DNA of 64,000 nt from positions 1,433,183 to 1,497,182 of the forward strand of contig NZ_CP007452.1 in NCBI RefSeq assembly GCF_000597865.1. Reading direction: 5' to 3'. A program made the translations under genes and the position numbers. The notes under the pieces were generated by a model. It saw only the letters and a list, made by a program, of their open reading frames with translations. It was not told where the DNA came from and did not search any database. Positions 1 through 8,921 of the stretch are shown here, piece by piece. The DNA comes from Peptoclostridium acidaminophilum DSM 3953. Lineage in GTDB: Bacteria; Bacillota; Clostridia; Peptostreptococcales; Peptostreptococcaceae. Within the stretch, counting starts at the first letter, position 1; every line of letters begins with the position of its first letter.

Positions 1-994
1 GGTAAAGCTTGACTTCCTTTAGGAATTCATATGTAGCTTCGAATTCCTCGTCTGTCTCACCCGGAAAGCCTGCGATTATATCGGTTGTGAGCGCCACATT
101 GTTGAAGCTCTCCCTGAGCTTTCCAATTATAGCTTTAAGCTTTTCGGTCGTATATCTTCTGTTCATCCTTAAAAGCGTTTCATTGCAGCCGCTTTGTATT
201 GATAGGTGGAAATGCGGACATACCTTTTCCAGCTTTGAGAGCTCATATATAAACTCGTCTGTGAGCATGTCGGGCTCTACTGAGCTCATCCTGATTCTTT
301 CTATACCGCCTATTGAATGCACAGCCTTTATTACATCCAGGAAGCCTGACGTCTTGAGGTCCTGTCCATAACATGCAACGTTTATGCCTGTCAGCACTAT
401 CTCCTTGAATCCTAACTTGGCAAGGCGGCTGACTTCATCTACTATGTTGTCTATGCGGCGGCTTCGTATGCTTCCTCTGGCGTATGGTATTATGCAATAA
501 GAGCAGAACCTGTTGCAGCCGTCCTGCACCTTTACAAACGCCCTTGTCTTGCCGCTTGCGCCCTCTATATGCATCTCTTCGAATTCCATTGGCTTCATTA
601 CGTCTTCCACTCTGCTCAGCTTCTCGCCAGGCATTGCGCTCTCGAGTATCTCGACTATCCTGGACTTGTCCTTAGTCCCCACTATGACGTCTACCTCCGG
701 TATGCTTATAACTTCGTCGGGAGCCACCTGAGAATAGCATCCCGTCACTGCTATAACTGCATCAGGACTCATGCGCCTTGCCCTTCGCAGAAATTGCCTC
801 GACTTCTTGTCGCTCATGTGGGTTACTGTGCATGAATTTATGATGTATATGTCAGCCTTTTCATTCGCATCCACAACAGTGTAGCCGCTGTTTCTGAAAA
901 GCTCCTCCATGGCCGTTGTCTCATACTGGTTGACCTTGCACCCTAGAGTCAATATTCCTACTGTTTTCGGGCGCTCGCTGTTAATATCCTTCAA
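1..994 (-). CDS. mtaB: MtaB, tRNA t6A37 methylthiotransferase (partial, C-terminus off the left edge)
   Basis: Radical SAM methylthiotransferase that converts t6A to ms2t6A at position 37 of tRNAs reading ANN codons. About 331 codons are visible. The N-terminal MTTase domain shows the cluster cysteines in LGCKVNQ (C19), NSCTV (C55) and TGCYS (C86). The radical SAM motif CNRFCSYC follows at residues 160-167. The C-terminal part, including any TRAM domain, lies outside the window. The start is TTG at 994: GGAGGAG lies 9 nt upstream, inside the end of rsmE, whose stop is 1 nt away, so the two genes look translationally coupled. The short motif spacing and the neighbours prmA and rsmE favour MtaB over MiaB. 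Confidence 0.93.
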   Translation of the reverse strand, partial: MKDINSERPKTVGILTLGCKVNQYETTAMEELFRNSGYTVVDANEKADIYIINSCTVTHMSDKKSRQFLRRARRMSPDAVIAVTGCYSQVAPDEVISIPEVDVIVGTKDKSRIVEILESAMPGEKLSRVEDVMKPMEFEEMHIEGASGKTRAFVKVQDGCNRFCSYCIIPYARGSIRSRRIDNIVDEVSRLAKLGFKEIVLTGINVACYGQDLKTSGFLDVIKAVHSIGGIERIRMSSVEPDMLTDEFIYELSKLEKVCPHFHLSIQSGCNETLLRMNRRYTTEKLKAIIGKLRESFNNVALTTDIIAGFPGETDEEFEATYEFLKEVKLY

Positions 995-995
995 A

Positions 996-1751
996 TTACA
1001 CAACTCCTCCTAAATCCGAAAGCTCGTAAAGCACTATGGCCGAGCTCACAATTGCCGCCGTTTCTGTGCGCAGTATCCTGTTTCCAAGAGTCACAGGAAT
1101 TACGCCTTTTGCTGAAAGCATTTCGATTTCAAACTCCTCGAAGCCACCTTCGGGTCCTATGAATATACCTATGCTTTCCGGCCTTTCCTCAAGGTTCCTT
1201 AGCACGCTTCCTATTGGATTGGCCCTCTCATTCTCGTATGGGACGATGTTTACATCGTTCCTTTCTATGTCATTTATGGCCTGAGCTATGCTCATTGGCT
1301 GCTCAAGGCTTGGCAATACGCCTCTTTTGCTCTGCTTTGCGGCGCCCAGGATTATTTTCTCCCATCTGTCCGCTTTTTTGAGCTCGCTCTTTGAATCCAG
1401 CTTTACAATGCTTCTGGCCGTCTCAAGTGGAACTATTCTTGAAACCCCTATCTCTGTAAGCTTTTGAACTATGAGTTCAAACTTTTGAGCCTTGGGCAGT
1501 CCCTGATAAATCGTCACGCTGAGACCGGGTTCCCTTTGTACATGGATTTCTTCAAGGAGCTCAAGCTGCACTTCCTTTTTTGATATACTGCTTATCTGGC
1601 ATATGAACTCCCTTTGCCTGCCGTCACAGATCTCGAGCTTTTCTCCCTCTTTGAGCCGCAGCACTTTTGAGATATGCTTTACCTCTTCCTCATCGCTTAT
1701 GCTGCATATCCCGTTTTCATAGTCTATATTGTCAGCAAAAAATCTGTCCAA
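996..1751 (-). CDS. rsmE: RsmE, 16S rRNA m3U1498 methyltransferase
   Basis: Methylates N3 of U1498 in 16S rRNA and belongs to the SPOUT (trefoil-knot) family. The 251-aa length is typical. An N-terminal PUA-like domain opens with HISKVLRLKEG (about residues 26-36). The C-terminal SAM-binding knot includes IGPEGGF (about 198-204) and LGNRILRTETA (about 222-232), the family signature. The start codon is TTG with AAGGGTGAG just upstream, and only 2 nt separate it from the prmA stop. The order prmA-rsmE-mtaB is common in Clostridia and puts three translation-modifying enzymes in one transcript. Confidence 0.95.
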   Translation of the reverse strand: MDRFFADNIDYENGICSISDEEEVKHISKVLRLKEGEKLEICDGRQREFICQISSISKKEVQLELLEEIHVQREPGLSVTIYQGLPKAQKFELIVQKLTEIGVSRIVPLETARSIVKLDSKSELKKADRWEKIILGAAKQSKRGVLPSLEQPMSIAQAINDIERNDVNIVPYENERANPIGSVLRNLEERPESIGIFIGPEGGFEEFEIEMLSAKGVIPVTLGNRILRTETAAIVSSAIVLYELSDLGGVV

Positions 1752-1753
1752 AG

Positions 1754-2698
1754 CTACTCACCCTTTTTGGCAACAACAGCTGCCCATTCTCCAAGCTTCT
1801 CAACCTTTATTATCTCAAAACCGTTTGCCACGAGTGCCTCCCGGACTAAGTCGAGTTTTTCGTGTATTATTCCAGAGGATATGAATATCCCGCCCGGCCT
1901 TATTACCTTTGGCACATCCTTTGAAAGCATTACTATGACGTCTGCTATTATATTAGCAACAACTATATCTGCGCTGTCCTCGACTACCTCCAGCAGGTTT
2001 CCCAGCCTTATATCCACTGCGCCTTCGACTCCGTTGAGAACTACATTTTCACGTGCGACCTTTACAGCCACCTCGTCGAAGTCCCCGCCTATTACCTTGC
2101 GGGCTCCGAGCTTTGCCGCCACAATCGATAGTATGCCGCTGCCGCAGCCTATGTCAAACACGGTCTTTTCAGGAGTTACATATTCTTCGAGTGCCGTTAT
2201 GCACATCATTGTAGTTTCATGCGTGCCTGTGCCGAATGCCATGCCCGGATCAAGTTCTATGACAAGCTCTCCCTCTGCCCTGGAATATTCTTCCCATGAA
2301 GGCTTTATAACTATCCTTTCGCCGACACTTGTAGGCTTGTAGTACTTTTTCCACGAGTCAGCCCAGTCGCTGTCGTCCACTTCGCTTATTTCAACGCTGC
2401 CTTCGCCTATTTCAAGGCCGTATTCAGGAAGCCTCTTTATTTTTTCCCTTATCATCTCAAGCTCGGCCACAACGTTTTTTTCTTCAGCAAGATAAGCCTT
2501 GATTACAACGCCCTCGTAGCCTGAGTCGAATATGTTGTTTTCATCCAGGTAGTCCCACGCCTTGTCTTCCTTTTCCTGAAACAAAAAGTCATTTGGATCT
2601 TCTATAACTATTCCACCTACTTCCGCCTCGTATAATATACTCGTGACAGCCTCTACAGCTTCTGTTGTAGTCTTTATTGTTATTTCGGTCCATTTCAT
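1754..2698 (-). CDS. prmA: PrmA, ribosomal protein L11 methyltransferase
   Basis: SAM-dependent methyltransferase that modifies ribosomal protein L11. The protein is 314 aa, the usual length. The N-terminal substrate-binding region is followed by the glycine-rich SAM loop DIGCGSGILS (about residues 182-191) and the catalytic-loop motif VANIIADVI (about 246-254). GMAFGTGTHETT just before the SAM loop is a strong PrmA signature. Start is ATG with AAGGAAGGGA upstream. A stem-loop between dnaJ and prmA (2806-2837) suggests that prmA is only partly co-transcribed with the heat-shock operon. A TATAAT lies in the 130-bp gap, but without a convincing -35. Confidence 0.95.
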   Translation of the reverse strand: MKWTEITIKTTTEAVEAVTSILYEAEVGGIVIEDPNDFLFQEKEDKAWDYLDENNIFDSGYEGVVIKAYLAEEKNVVAELEMIREKIKRLPEYGLEIGEGSVEISEVDDSDWADSWKKYYKPTSVGERIVIKPSWEEYSRAEGELVIELDPGMAFGTGTHETTMMCITALEEYVTPEKTVFDIGCGSGILSIVAAKLGARKVIGGDFDEVAVKVARENVVLNGVEGAVDIRLGNLLEVVEDSADIVVANIIADVIVMLSKDVPKVIRPGGIFISSGIIHEKLDLVREALVANGFEIIKVEKLGEWAAVVAKKGE

Positions 2699-2805
2699 AG
2701 AGATCCCTTCCTTAAAAAAGTATTTTTCAGGTATGAATTGCTTTAAATATTATATAACATACGGTTTTTTTTTGCCATATTTTATGTCTGCTTGAAACAT
2801 ATAAA

Positions 2806-2837
2806 AAATAGAACTTTCTAAAAAGAAAGCTCTATTT
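2806..2837 (-). terminator. Hairpin terminator after dnaJ
   Basis: Two 14-nt arms (2806-2819 and 2824-2837) with one G-T-type mismatch and a 4-nt loop. On the minus strand the hairpin runs into a T-rich stretch, and the downstream arm covers the dnaJ stop codon. It probably attenuates read-through from dnaJ into prmA. Confidence 0.7.
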
Positions 2838-3971
2838 CAGTTTGTCTTTTACCTTCTCGAAAAAGCCCTTCTTCTGCTCGTGGACTTCCTCGCCGGTCTC
2901 CTTTGCAAAATCCCTTAGTATGTCTTTTTGCTTTTCCGAAAGGTTCTTTGGAACCTCGACTATGACCTTGACATACTGGTCTCCTCTTGCTCCGGTCCTA
3001 AGGTGAGGCACGCCTTTGCCCTTTAGTCTGAATACTGTTCCCGACTGAGTCCCCTCGGCCACCTTGTATTTGACCTTGCCATCGAGGGTAGGCACTTCTA
3101 TCTCATCGCCCAGAGCCGCCTGAACGAACGTTATAGGTATGTCATAGTATATGTCATAGCCGTCCCTTTTGAAGAGCATATGCGGCTCGACTGATATGGC
3201 TACGTAAAGGTCGCCTCTTGGGCCGCCCCTTAGGCCGGGTTCGCCCTCTCCTGAAAGTTTTATTACCGAGCCGTCGTCAACGCCGGCTGGGATTTTTATT
3301 TCAATCTTCTTAGTCTTTCTTACCCTTCCTCTGCCCTGGCAGTTCTCGCACGGCTGCTCAACTATTGTGCCTTCGCCCCTGCAGGTGTGGCAAGTTGTAG
3401 CACTTACCATTCTGCCAAACATCGTATCCTTATAAGTCTTTATCTCGCCGCTTCCGCCGCATGTCGGGCAAGTCTTTCTTGAAGTGCCCGGCTTAGCGCC
3501 GCTTCCGCCGCAAACCTCGCACTCTTCCTGCCTGTCTATTTTTATTTCCCTGTCGACACCAAATGCCGCTTCTTCAAATTTTATTCGAACATCATATCTG
3601 ATGTCGTTTCCTTTTTGAGGTGCGTTTCTCCTTCTGGCGCTCCCTCCAAAACCTCCACCGAACATGTCTCCGAACACGTCGCCGAATATGTCTTCAAAGC
3701 CTCCAAAGCCTCCGCCAAAGCCGCCACCCTGGCCGAATCCGCTTCCGTCCACTCCGGCATGCCCGAACTGGTCATACGCCCTTCGCTTTTGAGGGTCTGA
3801 GAGCACTTGGTAAGCATCGTTTATTTCCTTGAACTTTTCTTCCGACTCCTTGTCGCCTGCATTCTTGTCAGGGTGGTACTTCATGGCAAGCTTTCTGTAT
3901 GCCTTTTTTATCTCCTTCTCATCGGCGTCCTTTGACACCCCGAGCGTTTCATAGTAATCCCTCTTACTCAA
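2832..3971 (-). CDS. dnaJ: DnaJ, Hsp40 co-chaperone
   Basis: Stimulates the ATPase of DnaK and delivers unfolded clients. All domains of a type I DnaJ are present in 379 aa: J domain with HPD (about residues 33-35), a Gly/Phe-rich linker (about 75-110), four CxxCxGxG zinc motifs (about 150-215) and the C-terminal client-binding domains. Start is TTG at 3971 (protein begins MSKRDYYE), with GGCGGTGA about 7 nt upstream. It is the last gene of the CIRCE-controlled hrcA-grpE-dnaK-dnaJ operon. A 12-bp perfect hairpin separates it from dnaK. Confidence 0.97.
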   Translation of the reverse strand: MSKRDYYETLGVSKDADEKEIKKAYRKLAMKYHPDKNAGDKESEEKFKEINDAYQVLSDPQKRRAYDQFGHAGVDGSGFGQGGGFGGGFGGFEDIFGDVFGDMFGGGFGGSARRRNAPQKGNDIRYDVRIKFEEAAFGVDREIKIDRQEECEVCGGSGAKPGTSRKTCPTCGGSGEIKTYKDTMFGRMVSATTCHTCRGEGTIVEQPCENCQGRGRVRKTKKIEIKIPAGVDDGSVIKLSGEGEPGLRGGPRGDLYVAISVEPHMLFKRDGYDIYYDIPITFVQAALGDEIEVPTLDGKVKYKVAEGTQSGTVFRLKGKGVPHLRTGARGDQYVKVIVEVPKNLSEKQKDILRDFAKETGEEVHEQKKGFFEKVKDKLK

Positions 3972-3995
3972 TAACCGTCACCGCCTTGCCGAAAT

Positions 3996-4023
3996 AATGG
4001 CTTGTGGAAAACCACAAGCCATT
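3996..4023 (-). terminator. 12-bp perfect hairpin between dnaK and dnaJ
   Basis: Arms 3996-4007 and 4012-4023 pair perfectly around a 4-nt A/T loop. It sits 4 nt past the dnaK stop and 24 nt before the dnaJ start. It lacks a long T tract, so it is more likely a processing or attenuating element that sets the dnaK:dnaJ ratio than a full terminator. Its function is inferred. Confidence 0.6.
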
Positions 4024-4027
4024 CAAA

Positions 4028-5881
4028 TTATTTCTCATCGTCAACTACTTCGTAGTCCGCATCCACTACGTCATCGGCCTTGCCTGAAGCTTGCCCTTCG
4101 CCTGCAGCTCCTGCTTGTGCATCACCTGCATGCTTTGAAGCTTCCTCATAAAGCTTTTGCGAAATAGGATGCATCTTGTTCATAAGCTCTTCCATAGCTT
4201 TTTGTATAGCCTCTGCGCTTGAATCCTGATTGTCCTTGACTTTTCTTAACTCTTCTATTGCCTCTTCAACCGCCTTCTTATCTGCATCAGAGACTTTGCC
4301 TTCAACTTCCTTGAGTGTCTTTTCAGTCTGATATATTGTTGACTCTGCATGGTTTACAGCTTCAATCCTGTCTTTTCTCTCCTTGTCCTTTGCCGCGTTC
4401 ATTTCAGCCTCTTTAACCTTTTGCTGTATCTGATCCTCTGTAAGGTTTGTAGATGATGTTATTGTTATGGCCTGCTGCTTTCCTGTTCCAAGGTCTTTTG
4501 CCGTAACGTGAACTATGCCGTTGGCATCTATGTCGAATGTAACTTCTATTTGTGGTATTCCCCTTGGTGCCGCAGGAATGTCTGTGAGCTGGAATCTTCC
4601 AAGAGTCACGTTGTCAGAAGCCATAGATCTTTCTCCCTGGAGTACGTGTATATCAACTGCCGTCTGATTGTCGGCCGCAGTCGAGAACACCTGTGACTTC
4701 TTGGTAGGTATTGTAGTGTTTCTTTCAATAATCTTTGTCATTACTGAACCCAGAGTTTCTATTCCAAGCGAAAGCGGAGTCACATCGAGCAGCAGCAGAT
4801 CGTGCTTTACTTCGCCGCCAAGTATACCACCTTGTATTGCAGCTCCCACAGCAACACACTCGTCCGGATTGATGCCCTTGTCAGGCTCTATCCCTAGAAG
4901 ACTCTTTATGGCTTCCTGAACTGCCGGCGTACGAGTTGAACCTCCAACAAGAAGCACCTTGTCAAGGTCTGAAGGCTGAAGCCCTGCATCCTTAAGTGCG
5001 TTTCTTGTAGGCTCCATGCTCTTTTCCACAAGATCTGCAGTCAGCTCGTTGAACTTTGCTCTTGTTATGTCCATATTGAGGTGTTTAGGTCCTGTATTGG
5101 TAGCAGTAATGAAAGGCAGGTTTATGTTTGTTGTCATGACGCTAGAGAGCTCTTTCTTTGCCTTTTCTGCAGCCTCTCTTATTCTTTGAAGGCTCATCCT
5201 GTCAGCTCTAAGGTCAACGCCTTCAGCCTTTTTAAATTCGTCAGCTATATAATCCATAAGCCTCTGGTCGAAGTCGTCCCCGCCAAGGTGGTTGTTTCCG
5301 CTTGTAGCAAGAACCTCTATAGCTCCGTCGCCTATCTCTAGTATCGAAACGTCGAATGTTCCTCCGCCAAGGTCGAATACGAGTATTTTTTGCTCCTCGT
5401 GCGCCTTGTCTAGTCCGTAAGCAAGAGCTGCGGCAGTAGGCTCGTTTATTATCCTCACTACGTTAAGCCCTGCAATTCTTCCCGCATCCTTTGTCGCCTG
5501 TCTTTGGGCGTCAGTAAAGTATGCCGGCACTGTAATTACAGCGTCGTTTACAGGCTCTCCAAGATAGCTTTCTGCATCGGTTTTAAGCTTTTGGAGTATC
5601 ATAGCAGATATCTCCTGTGGCGAGAGATCCTTGCCGTCTATGTGAACCTTATGGTCTCTTCCCATCTCTCTTTTTATAGACATTATAGTTCTTTCTGGAT
5701 TTGTAACAGCCTGCCTTTTTGCCGGCTCTCCAACTATCTTTTCCCCATCCTTGCCAAACGCCACTACGGAAGCAGTAGTCCTAAGGCCTTCTGCGTTAGT
5801 TATTACTACAGGCTCTCCGCCTTCTACAACTGCAACGCACGAGTTAGTCGTTCCAAGGTCAATTCCTATAATTTTTCCCAT
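4028..5881 (-). CDS. dnaK: DnaK, Hsp70 chaperone
   Basis: ATP-dependent Hsp70 of 617 aa. The ATPase domain begins [14 protein letters not shown] (about residues 4-17). It carries [10 protein letters not shown] (about 170-179) and the adenosine loop [11 protein letters not shown] (about 311-321). The substrate-binding domain follows a hydrophobic linker ([11 protein letters not shown]), and the tail ends in an acidic EVVDDEK-type motif. The Gram-positive form lacks the roughly 24-residue loop of proteobacterial DnaK. ATG start with GGAGG 9 nt upstream. Works with DnaJ and GrpE, encoded on either side. Confidence 0.98.
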   Translation of the reverse strand: MGKIIGIDLGTTNSCVAVVEGGEPVVITNAEGLRTTASVVAFGKDGEKIVGEPAKRQAVTNPERTIMSIKREMGRDHKVHIDGKDLSPQEISAMILQKLKTDAESYLGEPVNDAVITVPAYFTDAQRQATKDAGRIAGLNVVRIINEPTAAALAYGLDKAHEEQKILVFDLGGGTFDVSILEIGDGAIEVLATSGNNHLGGDDFDQRLMDYIADEFKKAEGVDLRADRMSLQRIREAAEKAKKELSSVMTTNINLPFITATNTGPKHLNMDITRAKFNELTADLVEKSMEPTRNALKDAGLQPSDLDKVLLVGGSTRTPAVQEAIKSLLGIEPDKGINPDECVAVGAAIQGGILGGEVKHDLLLLDVTPLSLGIETLGSVMTKIIERNTTIPTKKSQVFSTAADNQTAVDIHVLQGERSMASDNVTLGRFQLTDIPAAPRGIPQIEVTFDIDANGIVHVTAKDLGTGKQQAITITSSTNLTEDQIQQKVKEAEMNAAKDKERKDRIEAVNHAESTIYQTEKTLKEVEGKVSDADKKAVEEAIEELRKVKDNQDSSAEAIQKAMEELMNKMHPISQKLYEEASKHAGDAQAGAAGEGQASGKADDVVDADYEVVDDEK

Positions 5882-5960
5882 GTCACCATTCCTCCTAAAA
5901 TAATTGATTTCTGAGATTTATGATGTAATCTTTATTTGTTCAACTGCAATATACAGTTTA

Positions 5961-6527
5961 TCACTTTGATACCTTTACCATCGAAGGCCTTATGACCTTG
6001 TCTGATAACTTGTAGCCGTTTTGAAACACCTCTACGACTATGCCTGATTCCACACCGTCCCTTTCTTCGTTCATCACTGCGTGATGAACGTTCGGGTCGA
6101 ATTCGCAGTCCACAGCGCTTATCTTTTCTAGCCCGAATTTGCCAAGTGTGTCTGTCATCTGCTTGAGAACAAGCTCCACTCCGCTGTATACCGAGCTTTC
6201 CTTTTCATGCTCGGCGCACGAAATCAGCGCCCTTTCCAGATTATCTATTACCGGCAGGAGCTCGGTCATTATCTTTTCGTTTGCGAAAACCGAAATCTGG
6301 TCCTTTTCTTTTTCAACCCTTCTTTTGAAGTTGACAAAGTCGGCCTGAAGTCTCTGGAGAGTATTCTTTAGTTCCTGGATTTCGATGTCCCTTGGGTCGC
6401 TCACTTGCGCAAATTCCTCTTCAAGCTCACTCTCAGTCGGCGCAAATTCCTCTTCAAGCATCTCGCATTCGGCAACTTGCTCCTGCTGATCGTCCACCGC
6501 TTGTTCAAACTCTTTTTTGTTCTCCAA
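5961..6527 (-). CDS. grpE: GrpE, DnaK nucleotide exchange factor
   Basis: Promotes ADP release from DnaK. 188 aa: an acidic, low-complexity N-terminus (about residues 1-50), a long coiled coil (about 50-90) and a C-terminal beta domain with the family motif NPNVHHAV-like FDPNVHHAVM (about 143-152). TTG start with AGGGGTG 6 nt upstream, 13 nt after the hrcA stop. The N-terminus contains LEEEFA twice, encoded by an exact 20-nt direct repeat (separate entry). Confidence 0.96.
   Translation of the reverse strand: MENKKEFEQAVDDQQEQVAECEMLEEEFAPTESELEEEFAQVSDPRDIEIQELKNTLQRLQADFVNFKRRVEKEKDQISVFANEKIMTELLPVIDNLERALISCAEHEKESSVYSGVELVLKQMTDTLGKFGLEKISAVDCEFDPNVHHAVMNEERDGVESGIVVEVFQNGYKLSDKVIRPSMVKVSK
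6407..6459. repeat. In-frame 20-nt direct repeat inside grpE
   Basis: A 20-nt sequence at 6407-6426 recurs exactly at 6440-6459, a 33-nt period (11 codons). It encodes LEEEFA twice in the acidic N-terminal tail of GrpE. The period keeps the frame, so copy number could vary without breaking the gene. Confidence 0.85.
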
Positions 6528-6539
6528 TTTTCACACCCC

Positions 6540-7574
6540 TTAAAATTCACTTTTTATAAAACTGTCCAACCTTTGAGAGACATAATTCATGATTGAAAAT
6601 ACTCTCGAATAATCCATCCTCGTAGGGCCTATAACTCCTATTTTCCCTATGGTCTTGTCGCCCAGCTTGTATGTTGCTGTCAAGATGCTGCAATCCCTGG
6701 AAATGTCGCATAGATTTTCTGCCCCAATAAGTATGTTTATGTTCTCCCTTTGAATTCCAGCTGAATTTAATATCTGCTGCATTGTATCCTTCTGGCTTAG
6801 CATGTCAAAAAAAGCCCTTGCCTTCGATATATTGTTGAATTCAGGAAAGTCGAGTATGTTTGTCTTTCCTTCAGCAAGTATCTCTATATCCTCAAGCACT
6901 GGAGAATTCATGCCTATGCCTTCAAGCAGCTGATCCAGGAATTCGCTGTATTCATATATTTTTGTCTTCAGATAGCTTATGAATCCAGAGTCAATCTGCT
7001 CTATTGTTTTTCCAGAAAGCCTCTCGTTTAGCATTGATGATATTATGTTGAGTTTGTCCTGACTTATTTCAAGCTTCGTATTCAGAATCAGATTCTTTAT
7101 GATCCCGCTCTCCATAACTACTATGAGCATTATGCTGCTTGCGCTCACAAATACAAGCTGGAGATTCCTGATTTTGCTTTCGTTGAACTTGGGTGTCAGG
7201 GCTACTGCCGTATAGCTGGTAAACTCAGACATGAGCCTAAGCGCATCGTCGAGGAGCTTTTGGACCTCGCCATGTTTTCTGAAAAGCGAATCATCTATAG
7301 CCCTTTTTTGTTTCCCGTCCAGTATCCCTTCCTGCATCATGCTCTCGACATAGAGCCTGTAGCCCTTTTCTGTAGGAATTCTTCCAGACGACGTGTGTGG
7401 CTGCGCCAGATATCCCAGCTCTTCGAGATTTGACATTTCATTTCTTATTGTGGCTGCGCTTATATTGAGGTCATGATTTTGCGAAACACTCTTGGAGCCA
7501 ATGGGCTCCGCGGAGAATATATAATCGTTTATTATGGCCTCAAGTATTTTTAACTTTCGTCCACTCAAATTCAT
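6540..7574 (-). CDS. hrcA: HrcA, heat-shock repressor
   Basis: Represses class I heat-shock genes by binding CIRCE; its activity depends on GroEL in relatives. 344 aa. The N-terminal winged helix contains IGSKSVSQ and SAATIRNEMSNLEELGYL (about residues 22-52), followed by HTSSGRIPTEKGYR, all family hallmarks. GAF-like dimerisation and inserted domains make up the rest. ATG start with AGGGGTG about 10 nt upstream. First gene of the operon it represses; the CIRCE element is 49-75 nt upstream of the start. Confidence 0.97.
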   Translation of the reverse strand: MNLSGRKLKILEAIINDYIFSAEPIGSKSVSQNHDLNISAATIRNEMSNLEELGYLAQPHTSSGRIPTEKGYRLYVESMMQEGILDGKQKRAIDDSLFRKHGEVQKLLDDALRLMSEFTSYTAVALTPKFNESKIRNLQLVFVSASSIMLIVVMESGIIKNLILNTKLEISQDKLNIISSMLNERLSGKTIEQIDSGFISYLKTKIYEYSEFLDQLLEGIGMNSPVLEDIEILAEGKTNILDFPEFNNISKARAFFDMLSQKDTMQQILNSAGIQRENINILIGAENLCDISRDCSILTATYKLGDKTIGKIGVIGPTRMDYSRVFSIMNYVSQRLDSFIKSEF

Positions 7575-7622
7575 AATGACAAAACACCCCTATGTTTGTA
7601 AAAAGGCTTCTGCGTCTGTTTT

Positions 7623-7649
7623 TTAGCACTCGGCTCACAAGAGTGCTAG
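7623..7649. promoter_or_regulatory. CIRCE operator (HrcA binding site)
   Basis: TTAGCACTC, a 9-nt spacer, then GAGTGCTAG, matching the 9-9-9 CIRCE consensus except for the final base (G instead of A). It lies just downstream of the hrcA -10 box, so bound HrcA would block initiation. Negative autoregulation of hrcA-grpE-dnaK-dnaJ follows from established knowledge of this element. Confidence 0.96.
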
Positions 7650-7662
7650 CGTCTTCTTTTTT

Positions 7663-7691
7663 AAAATATCACTATTAGTTTTTTTTGTCAA
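7663..7691 (-). promoter_or_regulatory. Sigma-A-type promoter of the hrcA operon
   Basis: Minus-strand TTGACA (7686-7691), 17-nt spacer, TATTTT (7663-7668). The -35 is a perfect consensus hexamer. Transcription would start at the upstream edge of CIRCE. The upstream end overlaps the last position of the hemW gene region. Confidence 0.85.
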
Positions 7692-7696
7692 GATTA

Positions 7697-8863
7697 TTAC
7701 TGAGCTTCATCTTCAAGCAAAAATTCCACAAAAACAGAGTTGCTAAGATCAATGCCTCTGTTAGTCAGGGCAATCATTTCACGTTCATCCTTATAAATCC
7801 TTTTAAGCAGCTTGCGGCTTATCAGCATTTCAACCTTCTCAGCATATATTCCGTTCAAATCTGCTCCTAGCTTTTTTGAAAGCTCCCGCATGTCAATGCC
7901 TTCGTTCATTCTAAGCCCCATGAACATGGCTTCTTCGATTTTTTCTGCCAGGGAGAGTGTTTTTTCACCCTCAACCGGCAGGAAGCCCTTGTCTATGCTT
8001 TCAAAGTATTTTCCCAAGCCTTCGAAGTCAGAAAATCTTTTGCCGTCTATATACGAGTGCGCACCGGGGCCTACACCGAGGTAGTCTCCGCACTTCCAGT
8101 ACATTATGTTATGTCTCGACTCGTAACCCGATTTTGAAAAGTTGGATATTTCATACTGGGCGTATCCCTTTTTGAAGAGCATGCTCCTGCATGCATGGTA
8201 CATCCTCCTGTCCGTCTTTTCGTCGAGCTCACTCAGTATCCCCTGTTCGATAAGGCTTTGCACCTTGGTCCCTTCCTCAACTATGAGCGAATATGCAGAG
8301 ATGTGCTCCGGCTCCAGTCTTGTGACATTGCCGAGAGTGTCCATCCACTCGCCTAGTGTCTGTGTTGGAATCGAAAACATAACGTCTATGCTTATGTTTT
8401 CAAAGCCCGCCTTCCTGGCCTGATTATAATTTTCAACGAAATCCTCATATGTGTGAATCCTGCCCAGAAGCTCCAGCAAGCGGTTTTGAGCGGCCTGCAG
8501 CCCCATGCTGAGCCTGTTTATTCCAATGCTCCTCATGTCCTTTAGCTTGGCTTCGCTCAAGGTCTTTGGGTTCGCCTCCATTGTGATTTCAGCTCCGGGC
8601 TCGACGTCAAAACTCGAGTGTATCTCATCCATAAGCTCTGACATTTCACTTGAATGGAGCAGGCTGGGAGTTCCCCCGCCTATGAATATGCTGCTCAGCG
8701 ACTTGTCCTTTAGCCTGCATGCATGCATGCTCAGCTCCTTAAGCAGATATTTTGTGTATACCTTCCTTTCGTCAATTACGTTTTCCACGCAAAACGAATT
8801 GAAGTCGCAGTAGCTGCATTTTTTTATGCAAAACGGAATGTGCACGTATAGTCCTATTCCCAT
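7697..8863 (-). CDS. hemW: HemW, radical SAM heme chaperone (HemN-like)
   Basis: Resembles oxygen-independent coproporphyrinogen oxidase but belongs to the HemW group, which binds and delivers heme. About 388 aa. The radical SAM motif CIKKCSYCDF lies near the N-terminus (about residues 11-20), followed by IFIGGGTPSLL and the HemN C-terminal region with YWKCGDYLGVGPGAHSY. I set the start at ATG 8863, because GGGGAGG lies 8 nt upstream; an in-frame ATG at 8884 has no ribosome binding site. Follows lepA as in most Firmicutes, but a strong hairpin stands between them. Confidence 0.92.
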   Translation of the reverse strand: MGIGLYVHIPFCIKKCSYCDFNSFCVENVIDERKVYTKYLLKELSMHACRLKDKSLSSIFIGGGTPSLLHSSEMSELMDEIHSSFDVEPGAEITMEANPKTLSEAKLKDMRSIGINRLSMGLQAAQNRLLELLGRIHTYEDFVENYNQARKAGFENISIDVMFSIPTQTLGEWMDTLGNVTRLEPEHISAYSLIVEEGTKVQSLIEQGILSELDEKTDRRMYHACRSMLFKKGYAQYEISNFSKSGYESRHNIMYWKCGDYLGVGPGAHSYIDGKRFSDFEGLGKYFESIDKGFLPVEGEKTLSLAEKIEEAMFMGLRMNEGIDMRELSKKLGADLNGIYAEKVEMLISRKLLKRIYKDEREMIALTNRGIDLSNSVFVEFLLEDEAQ

Positions 8864-8884
8864 ATCGATTGCCTCCCCTGGCAT

Positions 8885-8921
8885 AAAAATAAAAATTGGG
8901 CATAGCCCAATTTTTATTTTT
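8885..8921. terminator. 17-bp perfect hairpin between lepA and hemW
   Basis: Arms 8885-8901 and 8905-8921 are perfectly complementary with a 3-nt loop. The base of the stem is A/T only, so a T-rich tail is present in both orientations. It overlaps the lepA stop codon and ends about 20 nt before the hemW start. It should terminate much of the lepA transcript. Confidence 0.8.

Noticed and set aside
3581-3832. Several plus- and minus-strand open frames inside dnaJ
   Set aside because: They lie over the Gly/Phe-rich part of dnaJ in other frames; the low-complexity codons leave the alternative frames open. No ribosome binding sites or family motifs.
7812-8175. Overlapping plus-strand open frames inside hemW
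   Set aside because: Antisense to hemW, no domain signature and no promoter or ribosome binding site.
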